Source: Methanoregula sp. UBA64 (GTDB taxonomy: Archaea > Halobacteriota > Methanomicrobia > Methanomicrobiales > Methanospirillaceae). Taken from it: a DNA stretch of 64,000 nt. The translations under genes and the position numbers were made by a program. Below the pieces are notes generated by a model that was given only the letters and a program-made list of their open reading frames with translations, did not search any database and had not been told where the DNA came from. The DNA lies in the NCBI RefSeq assembly GCF_002502735.1, contig NZ_DAQC01000001.1, positions 613,229-677,228 on the forward strand, written 5' to 3'. Of the stretch, positions 1 through 8,804 are shown piece after piece. Within the stretch, counting starts at the first letter, position 1. Each line of letters opens with the position of its first letter.

Positions 1-564
1 AGACATTACGAGTGCATTTGCAGAATATGCATGGAATGACGGGTGCTTATGGTATTGACGAAGAGTTAAAATTGTATTTATTGCTTCTGAATATTTTCCT
101 AATACCAACTGTCGCTCCAATCCATAATAAAAGATAAAAACATATCCGATATCCACCGGTTTCGTGATATCGCAGAGCCACTTCAAATAAACAAATCTTT
201 GCTGGGGATTTAATTGCGCATATGAGGGGTAATATCCAAGTTTTTCGACAGTATCACAGTTTGATTTGAAATCAACCGGCATATTTGTATAAATCAGACT
301 TGGCTCCGTTTGGAAAGAAAAAGTTATCTTGAACAATTCATTTTCAAAGAGCACTTTTTGGTCATCCTCTGGATTGTAATTTTGAAATTTGCCGTCGCCA
401 AACCAGAGTAATTGACGAATATTTTCAGGGATTAGCAAATTTCCAAGAAAAGGAACCAGAGATTGAGACGAACTTGGTGCAAGGTGTATACTCTCATTGG
501 GAACTAGTGGAATTTTCTCATCATGCACAGGATCTTTTTTCTTGAGAAAGTCGAATATCCCCAT
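1..564 (-). CDS. TerB N-terminal (TerB-N) domain protein, C-terminus cut by window edge
   Basis: The frame is open for 188 codons from an ATG at 564 to the window edge. An AGGAG site lies about five bases upstream of this ATG and decides the start. Residues roughly 105 to 165 carry the pattern of the TerB-N family: a YPSYAQLNPQQRFVYLKWL stretch, then IGYVFIFYYGLERQL. TerB-N domains occur in large intracellular proteins, often with TerB-C or helicase partners, in stress or phage-defence settings; the molecular role is not established. The gene is AT-rich compared with the core genes. The missing C-terminal part would show whether a TerB-C or ATPase domain follows. Family assignment is fairly sure, function unknown. 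Confidence 0.7.
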   Translation of the reverse strand, partial: MGIFDFLKKKDPVHDEKIPLVPNESIHLAPSSSQSLVPFLGNLLIPENIRQLLWFGDGKFQNYNPEDDQKVLFENELFKITFSFQTEPSLIYTNMPVDFKSNCDTVEKLGYYPSYAQLNPQQRFVYLKWLCDITKPVDIGYVFIFYYGLERQLVLGKYSEAINTILTLRQYHKHPSFHAYSANALVMS

Positions 565-683
565 CAATTCTCCTCATTTCTCTTTTACAATATATGAAAC
601 GTTAAACTTATCCGGTTCAGATCGTGAGGAGTGCCCAGCAACCCCCCAACCCCAAATACCATCACCTCCAAAATTAACCCGGA

Positions 684-862
684 ATGTTCCTCGACACCGA
701 GACCACCGGCCTCCCGAAATATTCCGCAACCGACCCTGTAGAGAAATGGCCCCGGGTCGTCCAGCTCGCATGGTCGCTGTACTCGGGCGACGGGGACTGT
801 GAAAGCCGGAACAGTTTCATCATTTACCCGGGGACGGACTTTTCCATTCCCCTCACACCATT
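684..862 (+). pseudogene. Truncated DEDDh exonuclease, copy 1
   Basis: This is the 5' third of the exonuclease gene found intact at 2268 and 6937. It starts with ATG and keeps FLDTETTGLPKYSATDPVEK and the following 35 or so residues. It has lost six bases that encode a repeated Phe-Leu pair at the start. Around 830 a few extra bases appear, and homology stops at about 862, after which the frame runs on with unrelated sequence to a stop near 938. The second and third active-site motifs are absent, so no active nuclease is expected. About 45 bases upstream of the ATG are also shared with the intact copies. Confidence 0.8.
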
Positions 863-934
863 GGTGTGTCGGATAACCGATACGTCCGCTCCTTATCCCG
901 GCCTCACAACAATAACCTCTCGCAAACCCGCTTC

Positions 935-2008
935 TTAACCGGCCCGATCGCGATCCAGCCTCCGCATGATCTCCCTCTCCCGCTCAATCTCTGCAACAAG
1001 TTCCTGCTCGCTCGGGAGATAAAGTGTATACCGGGATGCAAAGAGCTGGCGGTTGTCATTGAGAACTGAATACCGGACAACGGTCTCGTCTTTTTCCGTG
1101 CACAGGATGATGCCGATGGTCGGATTGTCTCCTTCTGTTGTAACCCGGTCTTCAAAAAGACGCACATACATATCCATCTGCCCGATGTCCTGGTGAGTCA
1201 GCTTCCCGGTCTTTAAATCGATGAGGACAAAACATTTCAGGATATAATGATAGAACACGAGGTCGATATAAAATTCCGAGGTTTCCGTACTGATCCGGTA
1301 CTGTCGCCCGACAAACGAGAACCCTTTCCCCAGTTCCATGAGAAAGTCCCGGAGTTTATCGATAAGGGCCTGCTCAAGCTCATGCTCAAGGTACGAAGCA
1401 GAAGAAGGAATATGCAGGAACTCCAGGACATACGGGTCCCGGATGAATTCATCCGGGGATTGGGACCCCGCACTCCTATTTTTTAAAACTGCAGGTTTTT
1501 TGATCGCCCGGTCCTGGCTTTTCAACAACCGTTCATAAGAAAGTGAATCAATCTGCCGCTCAAGAGTCCGCACACTCCAGTTCTGTCCGATTGCATCGCG
1601 CATATAATGACGACGGGCCTCGGGACTCTCCACCCTCATCAGGAGCCGGTAATGCGACCAGCTTAATCCGCTACACACTGTGTAGCCAATCTCATCTTCC
1701 GGTACGTCTCCTTCACGATACCCTTTGGGAAAAACAAGATAGAACTGGCGGAAGTTCTTGAGATTTACCACAGAAAAACCACGACCGAATTCACCAGTCA
1801 GACGAAGCGCAAGATCTTCAAGAAGATGTGTCCCATACCCGGCCCGGCTTTTTCCGGCCTGTTCTTCTTCTACGATTAACCTCCCGATGTTCCAGTATGC
1901 TTCGACCATCGCGCGGTTTACGGACCGGTACGCCTGTGTCCGGGCATGGTGAATAATATCCCGGAGAGCATGATAGAGCGGGTCCGTGACTGCGGGGCTG
2001 GATACCAT
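935..2008 (-). CDS. YhcG-like PD-(D/E)XK nuclease domain protein (DUF1016 family)
   Basis: The 357-residue product has the two-part layout of the YhcG/DUF1016 family. The N-terminal helical half contains the AYWNIGRLIVEEEQ and FGRGFSVVNLKNFRQFY motifs. The C-terminal half is a PD-(D/E)XK nuclease core with YIDLVFYHYILKCFVLIDLK, in which the Asp and the later D-x-K carry the metal-binding pattern. Length is normal for the family. Members are proposed to act on DNA or in restriction and mobile-element contexts, but the substrate is unknown. The gene sits alone between two exonuclease copies, pointing the other way, as expected for cargo swapped in an accessory region. Family is confident, role is not. 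Confidence 0.85.
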   Translation of the reverse strand: MVSSPAVTDPLYHALRDIIHHARTQAYRSVNRAMVEAYWNIGRLIVEEEQAGKSRAGYGTHLLEDLALRLTGEFGRGFSVVNLKNFRQFYLVFPKGYREGDVPEDEIGYTVCSGLSWSHYRLLMRVESPEARRHYMRDAIGQNWSVRTLERQIDSLSYERLLKSQDRAIKKPAVLKNRSAGSQSPDEFIRDPYVLEFLHIPSSASYLEHELEQALIDKLRDFLMELGKGFSFVGRQYRISTETSEFYIDLVFYHYILKCFVLIDLKTGKLTHQDIGQMDMYVRLFEDRVTTEGDNPTIGIILCTEKDETVVRYSVLNDNRQLFASRYTLYLPSEQELVAEIEREREIMRRLDRDRAG

Positions 2009-2220
2009 GAGATCAGATCCTTCGTATCCCCGGTGAACGAATTGTCCTCATATAATTCAGGGCGTGCGCCGGGAAAGTGAAGAAACCAAAGAAAAGGATC
2101 GGGTTTTACGAACGTTCTTACCGGGATCTGGCCGGAAAAAAATTTCCGGACTCTGATAAGAAAAAGTGTGCAGATAACGGTATTCACAAAAAAACAGTTG
2201 TAAGAAATATCGTATAATCC

Positions 2221-2846
2221 TCCAAACCCCCAACCCCAAATACCATCCCCTCCAAAATTAACCCGGAATGTTCCTCTTCCTCGACACCGAAACCACCGGC
2301 CTCCCGAAATATTCCGCAACCGATCCCGTAGAGAAATGGCCCCGGGTCGTCCAGCTCGCATGGTCGCTGTACTCGGGCGACGGGAACTGTGAAAGCCGGA
2401 ACAGTTTCATCATTTACCCCACGGACTTTACCATCCCCATGGACTCTGCCCGGATTCACGGGATCACGACCGACCGGGCGAAAGCCGAGGGCGTGTCGCT
2501 CTATAAAGTGCTCCCGCAGTTCAATGCCGATGTGGAGAAAGCCCAGACGGTCGTTGCCCATAACCTTGATTTCGACCTGCCCATTGTCACCACGGAATTT
2601 GTGCGGTGCAGGCTTAAAACAAATCTCGCGAACAAACAAAACTTCTGCACCATGAAAACACCGCAGATTATCTCCTGGTGCAAACTTCCGGCAAAATCCG
2701 GCCGGGGATACAAGTGGCCCACCTTAAACGAGCTGCACCTCCGGTTGTTCGAGGAAGAATTCACCGGCAGCCATAATGCCGGCGCCGATGTGGAAGCCTG
2801 TGCCAGATGTTATTTTGAGTTACGAAAACGGGGGATTATCGGATAG
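2221..2846 (+). repeat. 626-bp dispersed repeat, copy 2 (exonuclease gene plus leader)
   Basis: The segment is repeated at 6890-7515 with the same length and about a dozen substitutions in the coding part. The shared leader of about 47 bases before the ATG begins with TCCAAACCCCCAACCCC. Identity stops at the stop codon on the right. Partial copies lie at about 640-862 and 8176-8465. Confidence 0.9.
2268..2846 (+). CDS. DEDDh 3'-5' exonuclease (DnaQ/RNase T-like), copy 2
   Basis: This 192-residue protein is a stand-alone exonuclease of the DnaQ-like superfamily. The three motifs are visible: FLDTETTGLP near residue 3 (D and E ligands), HNLDFDLPIV around residue 105, and HNAGADVEACARCYFEL around residue 168 (the H and D of the DEDDh type). 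Family members remove nucleotides from 3' ends of DNA or RNA; the substrate here is unknown. It differs from the copy at 6937 by only four residues. The ATG follows a pyrimidine-rich leader with no clear ribosome-binding site, and the same leader precedes every copy. It is the intact member of a family of copies that bound blocks of unrelated cargo. Confidence 0.88.
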   Translation: MFLFLDTETTGLPKYSATDPVEKWPRVVQLAWSLYSGDGNCESRNSFIIYPTDFTIPMDSARIHGITTDRAKAEGVSLYKVLPQFNADVEKAQTVVAHNLDFDLPIVTTEFVRCRLKTNLANKQNFCTMKTPQIISWCKLPAKSGRGYKWPTLNELHLRLFEEEFTGSHNAGADVEACARCYFELRKRGIIG

Positions 2847-3036
2847 GGAGATTAAAACAGTTCAATGGAGCAACAACCTTTTTTTATCACAACTGTTCGA
2901 AGTCCCCTCGGGTCGATCTTACTGCCTTCCAATTGCTGCCTCAATCTCCGATTTCAGTTTCCAATTAATGGAACTCTAAAAGATAAAATTAATAATATCA
3001 CATTCTCGATACAAAAGGGGAAGTTGGATTAATATT

Positions 3037-3753
3037 ATGAGCGGATTATCCCAGTTTAAAATTAAACTCTACGCAGACGGGGCAAATCTCCAAGACATGA
3101 TTGAAGAATATGAGAACGGGATTGTAAGTGGTTTTACCACAAACCCTACCCTAATGAAAAAAGCCGGGGTTAAAAATTATGCAGAATTTGCGAAAGCCGC
3201 GATTAACGCGATTCCGGATCTTCCGATATCATTTGAGGTTTTTTCTGATGATTTGTTCGGCATGGAATGCGAGGCTAGAAAAATTGCTAACTGGGGAAAA
3301 AATATTTACATTAAAATTCCCGTAACGAACACAAAAGGGGAAAGCACCGTTCCACTAATAATGAAATTATCCCATGAGGGCCTGAAACTAAATGTAACCG
3401 CCATTTTGACTCTCGATCAGGTAAAGACGATTGCGGTGGCGATTTCCAAAGATACATCTAGCATCGTTTCAGTATTTGCTGGTCGCATCGCGGATACTGG
3501 TAGGGATCCGATGCCTATCATGAGAGAGTCCGCAAAGATTCTTAAATCAAATCCGAAAGTTGAGCTTCTCTGGGCAAGCACTCGCGAAATACTCAATATT
3601 TCCCAAGCCGAGTTGTGCGGTTGCCATATCATTACCATTCCAAATGATATATTAAAGAAAGTCCCGCAAGTAGGAAAAGATCTCGATCTAGTGTCAATTG
3701 AGACAGTGAAGGATTTTTATACCGATGCACAAAATGCGGGATATAGAATTTGA
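3037..3753 (+). CDS. Transaldolase family protein
   Basis: The 238-residue protein is a small class I aldolase of the transaldolase / fructose-6-phosphate aldolase type. Visible signatures are ADGAN (Asp14 region), TTNPTL at 34-39, and YIKIPVT with Lys93 as the expected Schiff-base lysine. Such enzymes transfer a dihydroxyacetone unit between sugar phosphates or cleave fructose 6-phosphate. A split transketolase is encoded close by on the other strand (4946-6705), so the set could interconvert C3 to C7 sugar phosphates, for pentose supply or for a surface heptose or other sugar. The gene is AT-rich and lies in an accessory block between exonuclease copies, suggesting transfer. Exact substrate is not decidable. 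Confidence 0.85.
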   Translation: MSGLSQFKIKLYADGANLQDMIEEYENGIVSGFTTNPTLMKKAGVKNYAEFAKAAINAIPDLPISFEVFSDDLFGMECEARKIANWGKNIYIKIPVTNTKGESTVPLIMKLSHEGLKLNVTAILTLDQVKTIAVAISKDTSSIVSVFAGRIADTGRDPMPIMRESAKILKSNPKVELLWASTREILNISQAELCGCHIITIPNDILKKVPQVGKDLDLVSIETVKDFYTDAQNAGYRI

Positions 3754-3853
3754 CAATCCCTTAACTAGGAAAAATCTTTTAGACATACTACCATATATGC
3801 ACTATTCTTGACCTTCGTTACTTCATCAGTAATCTGGGGATTCAAGATTACCC

Positions 3854-4894
3854 TCATCTTAAGTGGGGGTAACAATGGACGGAGTGGCAGTACATCATTG
3901 AAATAAGCGCCAAGATTGTTCCCAAAATCGCAAGACCGATGATGAAGAGTTTCAGATAATCCAATGCGGTTAATGATTGAGGCTTGTTCATAGGATTCTT
4001 CGCATCCCTTTTTTTTTGAGGAGGATTTGGATTTTTAAAGCTCCAAAGATTGGAAATTGGATATTCCGTATTACAGTACCATATTCGACGGAGGGGAAAT
4101 TTATGACAAAAAGAACAGCCGATTATATCTAATTTTCCACATTTTTCTCCTGTCTTTTTTTGATCATCAAAATAACAATGATACTGATTATCATGATCTG
4201 TGATTATAACGCAATAAATGAAGATATTGATAAAAATTAAAATCAATATTGCTATCCAATCAAATAAGAATAAAAATGGACAAGAACTAGTTCCGATCCA
4301 CCTTGAAATAATGTATGTAAAATAATATCCAATTGCCAAATTCGACAAAATACTTGCCGCAAAAAATATATAATACATATATTTAAACAAATAAATCCAT
4401 CTAACGCAATACCCTGTTGATCCCCTCCCATAGAGACAGATTTCTTTTCGGTCTTCGTCAATCCACGAATCGTCATCACCGGGAGTTAATGGAATGGAAA
4501 TTCCAGTGTCTTCCGTGTATTTTTTAATTTCGCGAAAGATCCATTGACGCTGATTTTCTTGACGGGACAAGTTTTTTACAATATCGTGTGCGATTATCAT
4601 GCCCGAAAAGCATATCAGCAATATTATTGAAGATACGACAATATTGTATTGATGATCGAAATTATTTGTCGAAAAAGTTACAATGGCGACCGTTGCTGCC
4701 GCTAAAAAGCCGAGAAGAATGGTAATACCATCGCGAACAATTTCGCTTATAACCCCATCGATATGTTGAAGCCTGTCAATGGAATCTCTCCAAGTCCATG
4801 CATCTTCTGGTCTCGGACACATGTCTAAAATATTTCCAGTCTTTGTATAAAAACACCGGTTGTTTGATTTAACAAGAAAAGCAAGGTTTTTCAA
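3854..4894 (-). CDS. Hypothetical multi-pass membrane protein
   Basis: I do not recognise this 346-residue protein. It has about five hydrophobic segments: near residues 55-80, 85-110, 165-195, 205-235 and 315-340. Between segments four and five is a cytosolic or external loop with several Cys and His (CDQYH-like stretch, CYFDDQKK, GCSFCHKF, WYCNTEY), which could bind metal. A charged region with many Lys, Arg and Asp lies between segments two and three. It is AT-rich like its neighbours. The gene follows the transketolase pair on the same strand with a gap of about 50 bases and may be co-transcribed. No function is claimed. Confidence 0.6.
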   Translation of the reverse strand: MKNLAFLVKSNNRCFYTKTGNILDMCPRPEDAWTWRDSIDRLQHIDGVISEIVRDGITILLGFLAAATVAIVTFSTNNFDHQYNIVVSSIILLICFSGMIIAHDIVKNLSRQENQRQWIFREIKKYTEDTGISIPLTPGDDDSWIDEDRKEICLYGRGSTGYCVRWIYLFKYMYYIFFAASILSNLAIGYYFTYIISRWIGTSSCPFLFLFDWIAILILIFINIFIYCVIITDHDNQYHCYFDDQKKTGEKCGKLDIIGCSFCHKFPLRRIWYCNTEYPISNLWSFKNPNPPQKKRDAKNPMNKPQSLTALDYLKLFIIGLAILGTILALISMMYCHSVHCYPHLR

Positions 4895-4945
4895 TTAAAA
4901 AAAATGATCTACTTTACCATTAAATTTATTTTTCCTGTTAAAATT

Positions 4946-5872
4946 TCATCTTTGGGATAGCATTTGTATCGTGTCTGCAATCCCTTTTGAGGATAATTCA
5001 TATATCTCACGAGCCGTTTTTTGATTGGCTGAATGATATAAAAATTCATCCGGAATTCCAATTCTGACAAGTTGAGCTTTCAAAGGTCGATGTTGATCAA
5101 CAAGCCATTCAGCAACTGCCGATCCCAATCCCCCGATCAGACTGTGCTCCTCCACAGTAATAACAAGGGGGAACATCGAGAAAATGTTTTCAAGGAGTCG
5201 GGTATCCAATGGTTTAATTGTGTGAAGACTGATAACCTGACATTTGAGATCCGATTTGCGAAGAATATGTGCTGCTTCGATAATATTATGAAGAATCGTT
5301 CCTGTTCCCAGAATACAGATATCGGTTCCTTCTTCCAGGGGGATCCCGCTTCCGATAATAAACTCCGGAACTTTAGTATGAATTATTGGTTCCTTCTCTC
5401 TTCCAATGCGGATATATGTCGGCCCTTCATTTTGAAGAGATGCTCGGATAGCAGCTCGTGTCTCGACCTGATCACAAGGACAGATAACCGTCATATTAGG
5501 AAGAACTCGAGTAATTGCGATATCTTCACAAATTGAATGGGTAGGTCCAAAATGTGAATAGGCAAGTCCCCCGCCAAGCCCTATTATTACTACGGGCAGA
5601 TTTTGAAATGCCAAATCAATTCTTAATTGTTCGAATGGCCGCCCTATATCAAACGTAGAAAAGGAATAGATAAACGGGCGGAATCCATTCATGGCAAGTC
5701 CGGCAGCAACACTGATCATATTTGATTCTGCTATCCCACAATTAAAAAATCGGGAAGGGTATATCTCTTTGAATCGATCAAAAACATTGTGACTAGTATC
5801 CCCAACAAGAACAACAATACGGGGATCTGAACCGGCAAGCTCAGTTATTTCATCTGAAACCGCGGTTCTCAT
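4946..5872 (-). CDS. Transketolase, C-terminal subunit
   Basis: The product carries the pyrimidine-binding and C-terminal domains of transketolase as a separate polypeptide, as is usual in archaea. The start MRTAVSDEITELAG resembles normal subunit starts; it overlaps the upstream stop in an ATGA, giving translational coupling. A GTG at 5902 would add ten residues but is less typical. Recognisable pieces are FFNCGIAESNM near residue 45, with the Glu that activates the thiamin cofactor, and GGGLAYSHFGPTHSICEDIA near 105. With its partner it moves two-carbon ketol groups between sugar phosphates. AT-rich base use suggests the pair came with the accessory block. Confidence 0.88.
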   Translation of the reverse strand: MRTAVSDEITELAGSDPRIVVLVGDTSHNVFDRFKEIYPSRFFNCGIAESNMISVAAGLAMNGFRPFIYSFSTFDIGRPFEQLRIDLAFQNLPVVIIGLGGGLAYSHFGPTHSICEDIAITRVLPNMTVICPCDQVETRAAIRASLQNEGPTYIRIGREKEPIIHTKVPEFIIGSGIPLEEGTDICILGTGTILHNIIEAAHILRKSDLKCQVISLHTIKPLDTRLLENIFSMFPLVITVEEHSLIGGLGSAVAEWLVDQHRPLKAQLVRIGIPDEFLYHSANQKTAREIYELSSKGIADTIQMLSQR

Positions 5873-6705
5873 AGATCCACCAATTCTCGTCGAGCATTCC
5901 ACACATCTTCTTTAGATGGAACACGATTGTGCCATTGATTATCGTTTTCCATGAAAGATACTCCCTTTCCCTTGATCGTGTTAGCAATAATCGCAATCGG
6001 TCGCTCTTGTGATGAGAACACTAAATAAAAAAGATCCGTCATGCCATTGATATCATGTCCATCAATTTCATATGCGTCCCACCCGAATTCCGATAACTTC
6101 TGTTTGAGTGAAGACAAGTTAAGGATCTCATCGCTCCGGCCAGATGCTTGCCATTTATTACTATCGATAATTACAACAAGATTATTCAAATGGTGTGCCG
6201 GCGCAAAAAGGGCCGCCTCCCATATCGAACCTTCCTCACATTCACCATCTCCCACAAGGACAAAAGTACGGTATTTTTGTCCGGATATCTTTGCAGCAAG
6301 AGCCATTCCACAACCAATTCCAAGACCATGCCCCAGTGATCCTGACGTGGCATCGATACCGGGAATATTTTTCCAAACCGGATGTGCAGTAAATCGGCTT
6401 TTATTTTGATTGAATGTATGTACTAGTTCGATGGGATAATAGCCCCGATGGGCAAGAACGGCATACAAAGCAAGGGCTGCATGTCCTTTACTTAAGATGA
6501 ATCTGTCACGTAATGGCCAATTTGGCTCTTCTGGTCTGACGGAGAGAACCTGATAATACAATGCAATCAGGAGATCGACACAGGAAAGACAGCTTCCGAC
6601 ATGTATCGATTCGGTTTCATATGCAATCTCTAGAATATCTGTCCGAATCTGCCTGGATAACAGATCGATCGATTGTTTACTCAAAATCCTTCCTCGCACA
6701 GTCAT
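5869..6705 (-). CDS. Transketolase, N-terminal subunit
   Basis: This 278-residue protein is the thiamin-diphosphate-binding half of a split transketolase. It shows SIHVGSCLS near residue 33, RDRFILSKGHAALALYAVL near 67, and the cofactor motif that begins GDGECEEGSIWEAA at 152 and ends with the Asn-Lys at 183-184. The His residues of SKGHA and GHGLG are those expected to contact substrate and cofactor. It is the first gene of a two-gene unit with the C-terminal subunit. A second source of transketolase in the genome cannot be judged from here. The 230 bases upstream include a small perfect inverted repeat, GACGCAA/TTGCGTC at 6748-6770, of unknown use. Confidence 0.9.
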   Translation of the reverse strand: MTVRGRILSKQSIDLLSRQIRTDILEIAYETESIHVGSCLSCVDLLIALYYQVLSVRPEEPNWPLRDRFILSKGHAALALYAVLAHRGYYPIELVHTFNQNKSRFTAHPVWKNIPGIDATSGSLGHGLGIGCGMALAAKISGQKYRTFVLVGDGECEEGSIWEAALFAPAHHLNNLVVIIDSNKWQASGRSDEILNLSSLKQKLSEFGWDAYEIDGHDINGMTDLFYLVFSSQERPIAIIANTIKGKGVSFMENDNQWHNRVPSKEDVWNARRELVDL

Positions 6706-6889
6706 AATGAAAACGTTTGAATTAACTGAGGGATCCCGTTTTTGTATGACGCAACGATTCCTTTTGCGTCCAAATTATCTCGATCCTGATATTGAGTTAC
6801 ATTATTTTTATCAACTTGTGTAAAATAGGTTTCCTCTATTATTCTCAGTAATTTATCCACAGTTGCATTACATCAGGTTCAACAACTAT

Positions 6890-7515
6890 TCCAAACCCCC
6901 AACCCCAAATACCATCCCCTCCAAAATTAACCCGGAATGTTCCTCTTCCTCGACACCGAAACCACCGGCCTCCCGAAATATTCCGCAACCGACCCCGTAG
7001 AGAAATGGCCCCGGGTCGTCCAGCTCGCATGGTCGCTGTACTCGGGCGACGGGAACTGTGAAAGCCGGAACAGTTTCATCATTTACCCCACGGACTTTAC
7101 CATCCCCATAGACTCTGCCCGGATTCACGGGATCACGACCGACCGGGCGAAAGCCGAGGGCGTGTCGCTCTACAAAGTGCTCCCGCAGTTCAATGCCGAT
7201 GTGGAGAAAGCCCAGACGGTCGTTGCCCATAACCTTGATTTCGACCTGCCCATTGTCACCACGGAATTTGCGCGGTGCAGGCTTAAAACAAATCTCGCGA
7301 ACAAACAAAACTTCTGCACCATGAAAACACCGCAGATTATCTCCTGGTGCAAACTTCCGGCAAAATCCGGCCGGGGATACAAGTGGCCGACCTTAAACGA
7401 GCTGCACCTCCAGTTGTTCCAGGAAGAATTCACCGGCAGCCATAACGCCGGTGCCGATGTGGAAGCCTGTGCCAGATGTTATTTTGAATTACGAAAACGG
7501 GGGATTATCGGGTAG
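6890..7515 (+). repeat. 626-bp dispersed repeat, copy 3 (exonuclease gene plus leader)
   Basis: It matches 2221-2846 over the full length with about a dozen single-base differences. The common sequence begins in the non-coding leader and ends at the stop codon, so the repeat is one gene with its leader rather than an insertion sequence. No terminal inverted repeats or target duplications are seen at its edges. Confidence 0.9.
6937..7515 (+). CDS. DEDDh 3'-5' exonuclease (DnaQ/RNase T-like), copy 3
   Basis: This is the second intact 192-residue copy. All three exonuclease motifs are kept, as in copy 2. Differences from copy 2 are Met to Ile near residue 57, Val to Ala near 113, and Arg to Gln and Glu to Gln near 160-163. 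About two thirds of the nucleotide differences are silent, which suggests both copies have been under selection or that gene conversion keeps them alike. It stands between the transketolase block and a small membrane protein gene. Substrate unknown. Confidence 0.88.
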   Translation: MFLFLDTETTGLPKYSATDPVEKWPRVVQLAWSLYSGDGNCESRNSFIIYPTDFTIPIDSARIHGITTDRAKAEGVSLYKVLPQFNADVEKAQTVVAHNLDFDLPIVTTEFARCRLKTNLANKQNFCTMKTPQIISWCKLPAKSGRGYKWPTLNELHLQLFQEEFTGSHNAGADVEACARCYFELRKRGIIG

Positions 7516-7736
7516 GCGGAGGGTAACCGGAATATCCGGGACGGTTCAGCGTTCCGATACCCGGTCTGCACTCCTCAATCCGATTCGCAATCCGTCCAGG
7601 CCGTAAAAACCCGGCTCATCACAGCAGTGCATTCGCGGGCAGGCTCTTCATCGATCTCCGGTAAAACCGCCTCCGATAAGATCTCGCGATCTCTCTGGGG
7701 TATCGTCGTATGTTTTGAGATTTTTTTTATACGCAT

Positions 7737-8105
7737 TCACGCTGAAATCCCGGCCTTTGTCTGCATCACCCGGCTTGCAATCCCATCGGCAAGTGCTCCA
7801 TAGATGATACCGAAGATGAAGAGCATCGCCGCACCAAAATAATTGTGTGCAAACAAAGGAACAATACAGAGCAGGAGGCTGAAAACCGCCCCCAGTCCCG
7901 TACCCCGTATCCACGGGTTAAGGGGAATCCCTTCGGCAAACCCGATCACAAATCCCTGGAGGGTACGACCGTAGAGGATCATAACCAGGAACCAGGGTTC
8001 CGGTGTGATCCCCGGAGGAGCGGTCACGAGAAGGCTCCCGGCACAGTACAGGCCGGTGAGTATACCAATTCCCGTAGTAATCGCAATCCGTCTTTTCTGT
8101 ATCAT
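7737..8105 (-). CDS. Small hypothetical membrane protein
   Basis: The 122-residue product has about four hydrophobic segments (near residues 8-27, 37-52, 62-85 and 88-108) and short charged ends. The ATG at 8105 is chosen because a GGAGG site lies eight bases upstream; an upstream in-frame ATG at 8162 lies inside the remains of the adjacent exonuclease pseudogene region. I do not recognise the family. It is the only gene between exonuclease copy 3 and the truncated copy 4. Confidence 0.6.
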   Translation of the reverse strand: MIQKRRIAITTGIGILTGLYCAGSLLVTAPPGITPEPWFLVMILYGRTLQGFVIGFAEGIPLNPWIRGTGLGAVFSLLLCIVPLFAHNYFGAAMLFIFGIIYGALADGIASRVMQTKAGISA

Positions 8106-8175
8106 AATCTTACCTCCGGATAAAGACCGGGGGCGGGAAAAGTCTTGCCATTTTACCGGCAATACCGGCCGGTTG

Positions 8176-8465
8176 TCCCCATGGAATTTGCGCGGTGCAG
8201 GCCCGGGACCGGCCTTTCGGGGAAACAGTATTTCTGCACCATGAAAACCCCGCAGGTAGTCCCCTGGTGCAAACTCTCTTCAAAGTCCGGCCGGGGATAC
8301 AAGTGGCCGACCTTAAACGAACTGCACCTCCGGTTGTTCCAGGAAGAATTCACGGACAGCCATAACGCCGGCGCCGATGTGGAAGCATGTGCGCGAGGGT
8401 ATTTTGAATTAAAAAAAAAGAGGGGGATTATCCCCCAGGGATCTCCGGAATTCCGGCCCTTTTAG
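8176..8465 (+). pseudogene. Truncated and decayed DEDDh exonuclease, copy 4
   Basis: This is the 3' half of the exonuclease gene. It begins within the second-motif region at a VP-MEFARCR equivalent and keeps FCTMKTPQ, SGRGYKWPTLNELHL and HNAGADVEACARGYFEL, then ends with an altered tail. The first two active-site motifs are missing. It is more diverged from copies 2 and 3 than they are from each other, including a small deletion around 8205-8225. It lies next to the promoter region of the small membrane protein and upstream of the toxin-antitoxin pair. Confidence 0.82.
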
Positions 8466-8600
8466 GAACTCTCACGTTGTGATTCTGTGCAGCCCTCCCA
8501 TTATGCCAGCCCGGTAACCCCGGATACCGGGTTCAATCGCAATTATTATTGTATCAGGACTGCCAGTATGGTACAACGGGTTAGTGGAGTGCAATCGCGT

Positions 8601-8804
8601 ATGACGGCAATAAAAACAAGCGCGGTGTATAAAAAAGGTACCCTGGTCCTTGACGATCCGGTGAACCTGCCGGAGCAGGCACGGGTTAAAGTAGTGATCC
8701 GGAAAAAATTTTCGGCATTTGTAAAAAAATTCGGGGAGCCTGAAGCAAAGGAAGATACAGAGCAGATCCTTCTCACCACCAGGAGAAGAACCCGGGATGC
8801 ATAA
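8601..8804 (+). CDS. DUF104-family antitoxin-like protein
   Basis: The 67-residue protein has the N-terminal signature of the AF2212/DUF104 family: KTSAVYKKGTLVLDDPVNLP then ARVKVVI. These are small beta-rich proteins encoded just upstream of PIN-domain toxins, and they act as antitoxins. The stop overlaps the PIN gene start by eight bases, so the two are translated together. The ATG at 8601 fits the family start; an in-frame ATG at 8568 with an AGGA eight bases upstream would add eleven residues and is possible. The C-terminal part, rich in Lys, Arg and Glu, is expected to wrap the toxin. Confidence 0.75.
   Translation: MTAIKTSAVYKKGTLVLDDPVNLPEQARVKVVIRKKFSAFVKKFGEPEAKEDTEQILLTTRRRTRDA

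Noticed and set aside
2221..7515. Insertion-sequence reading of the 626-bp repeats
   Set aside because: No transposase, terminal inverted repeats or target duplications are seen. The repeated unit is one exonuclease gene with its leader.
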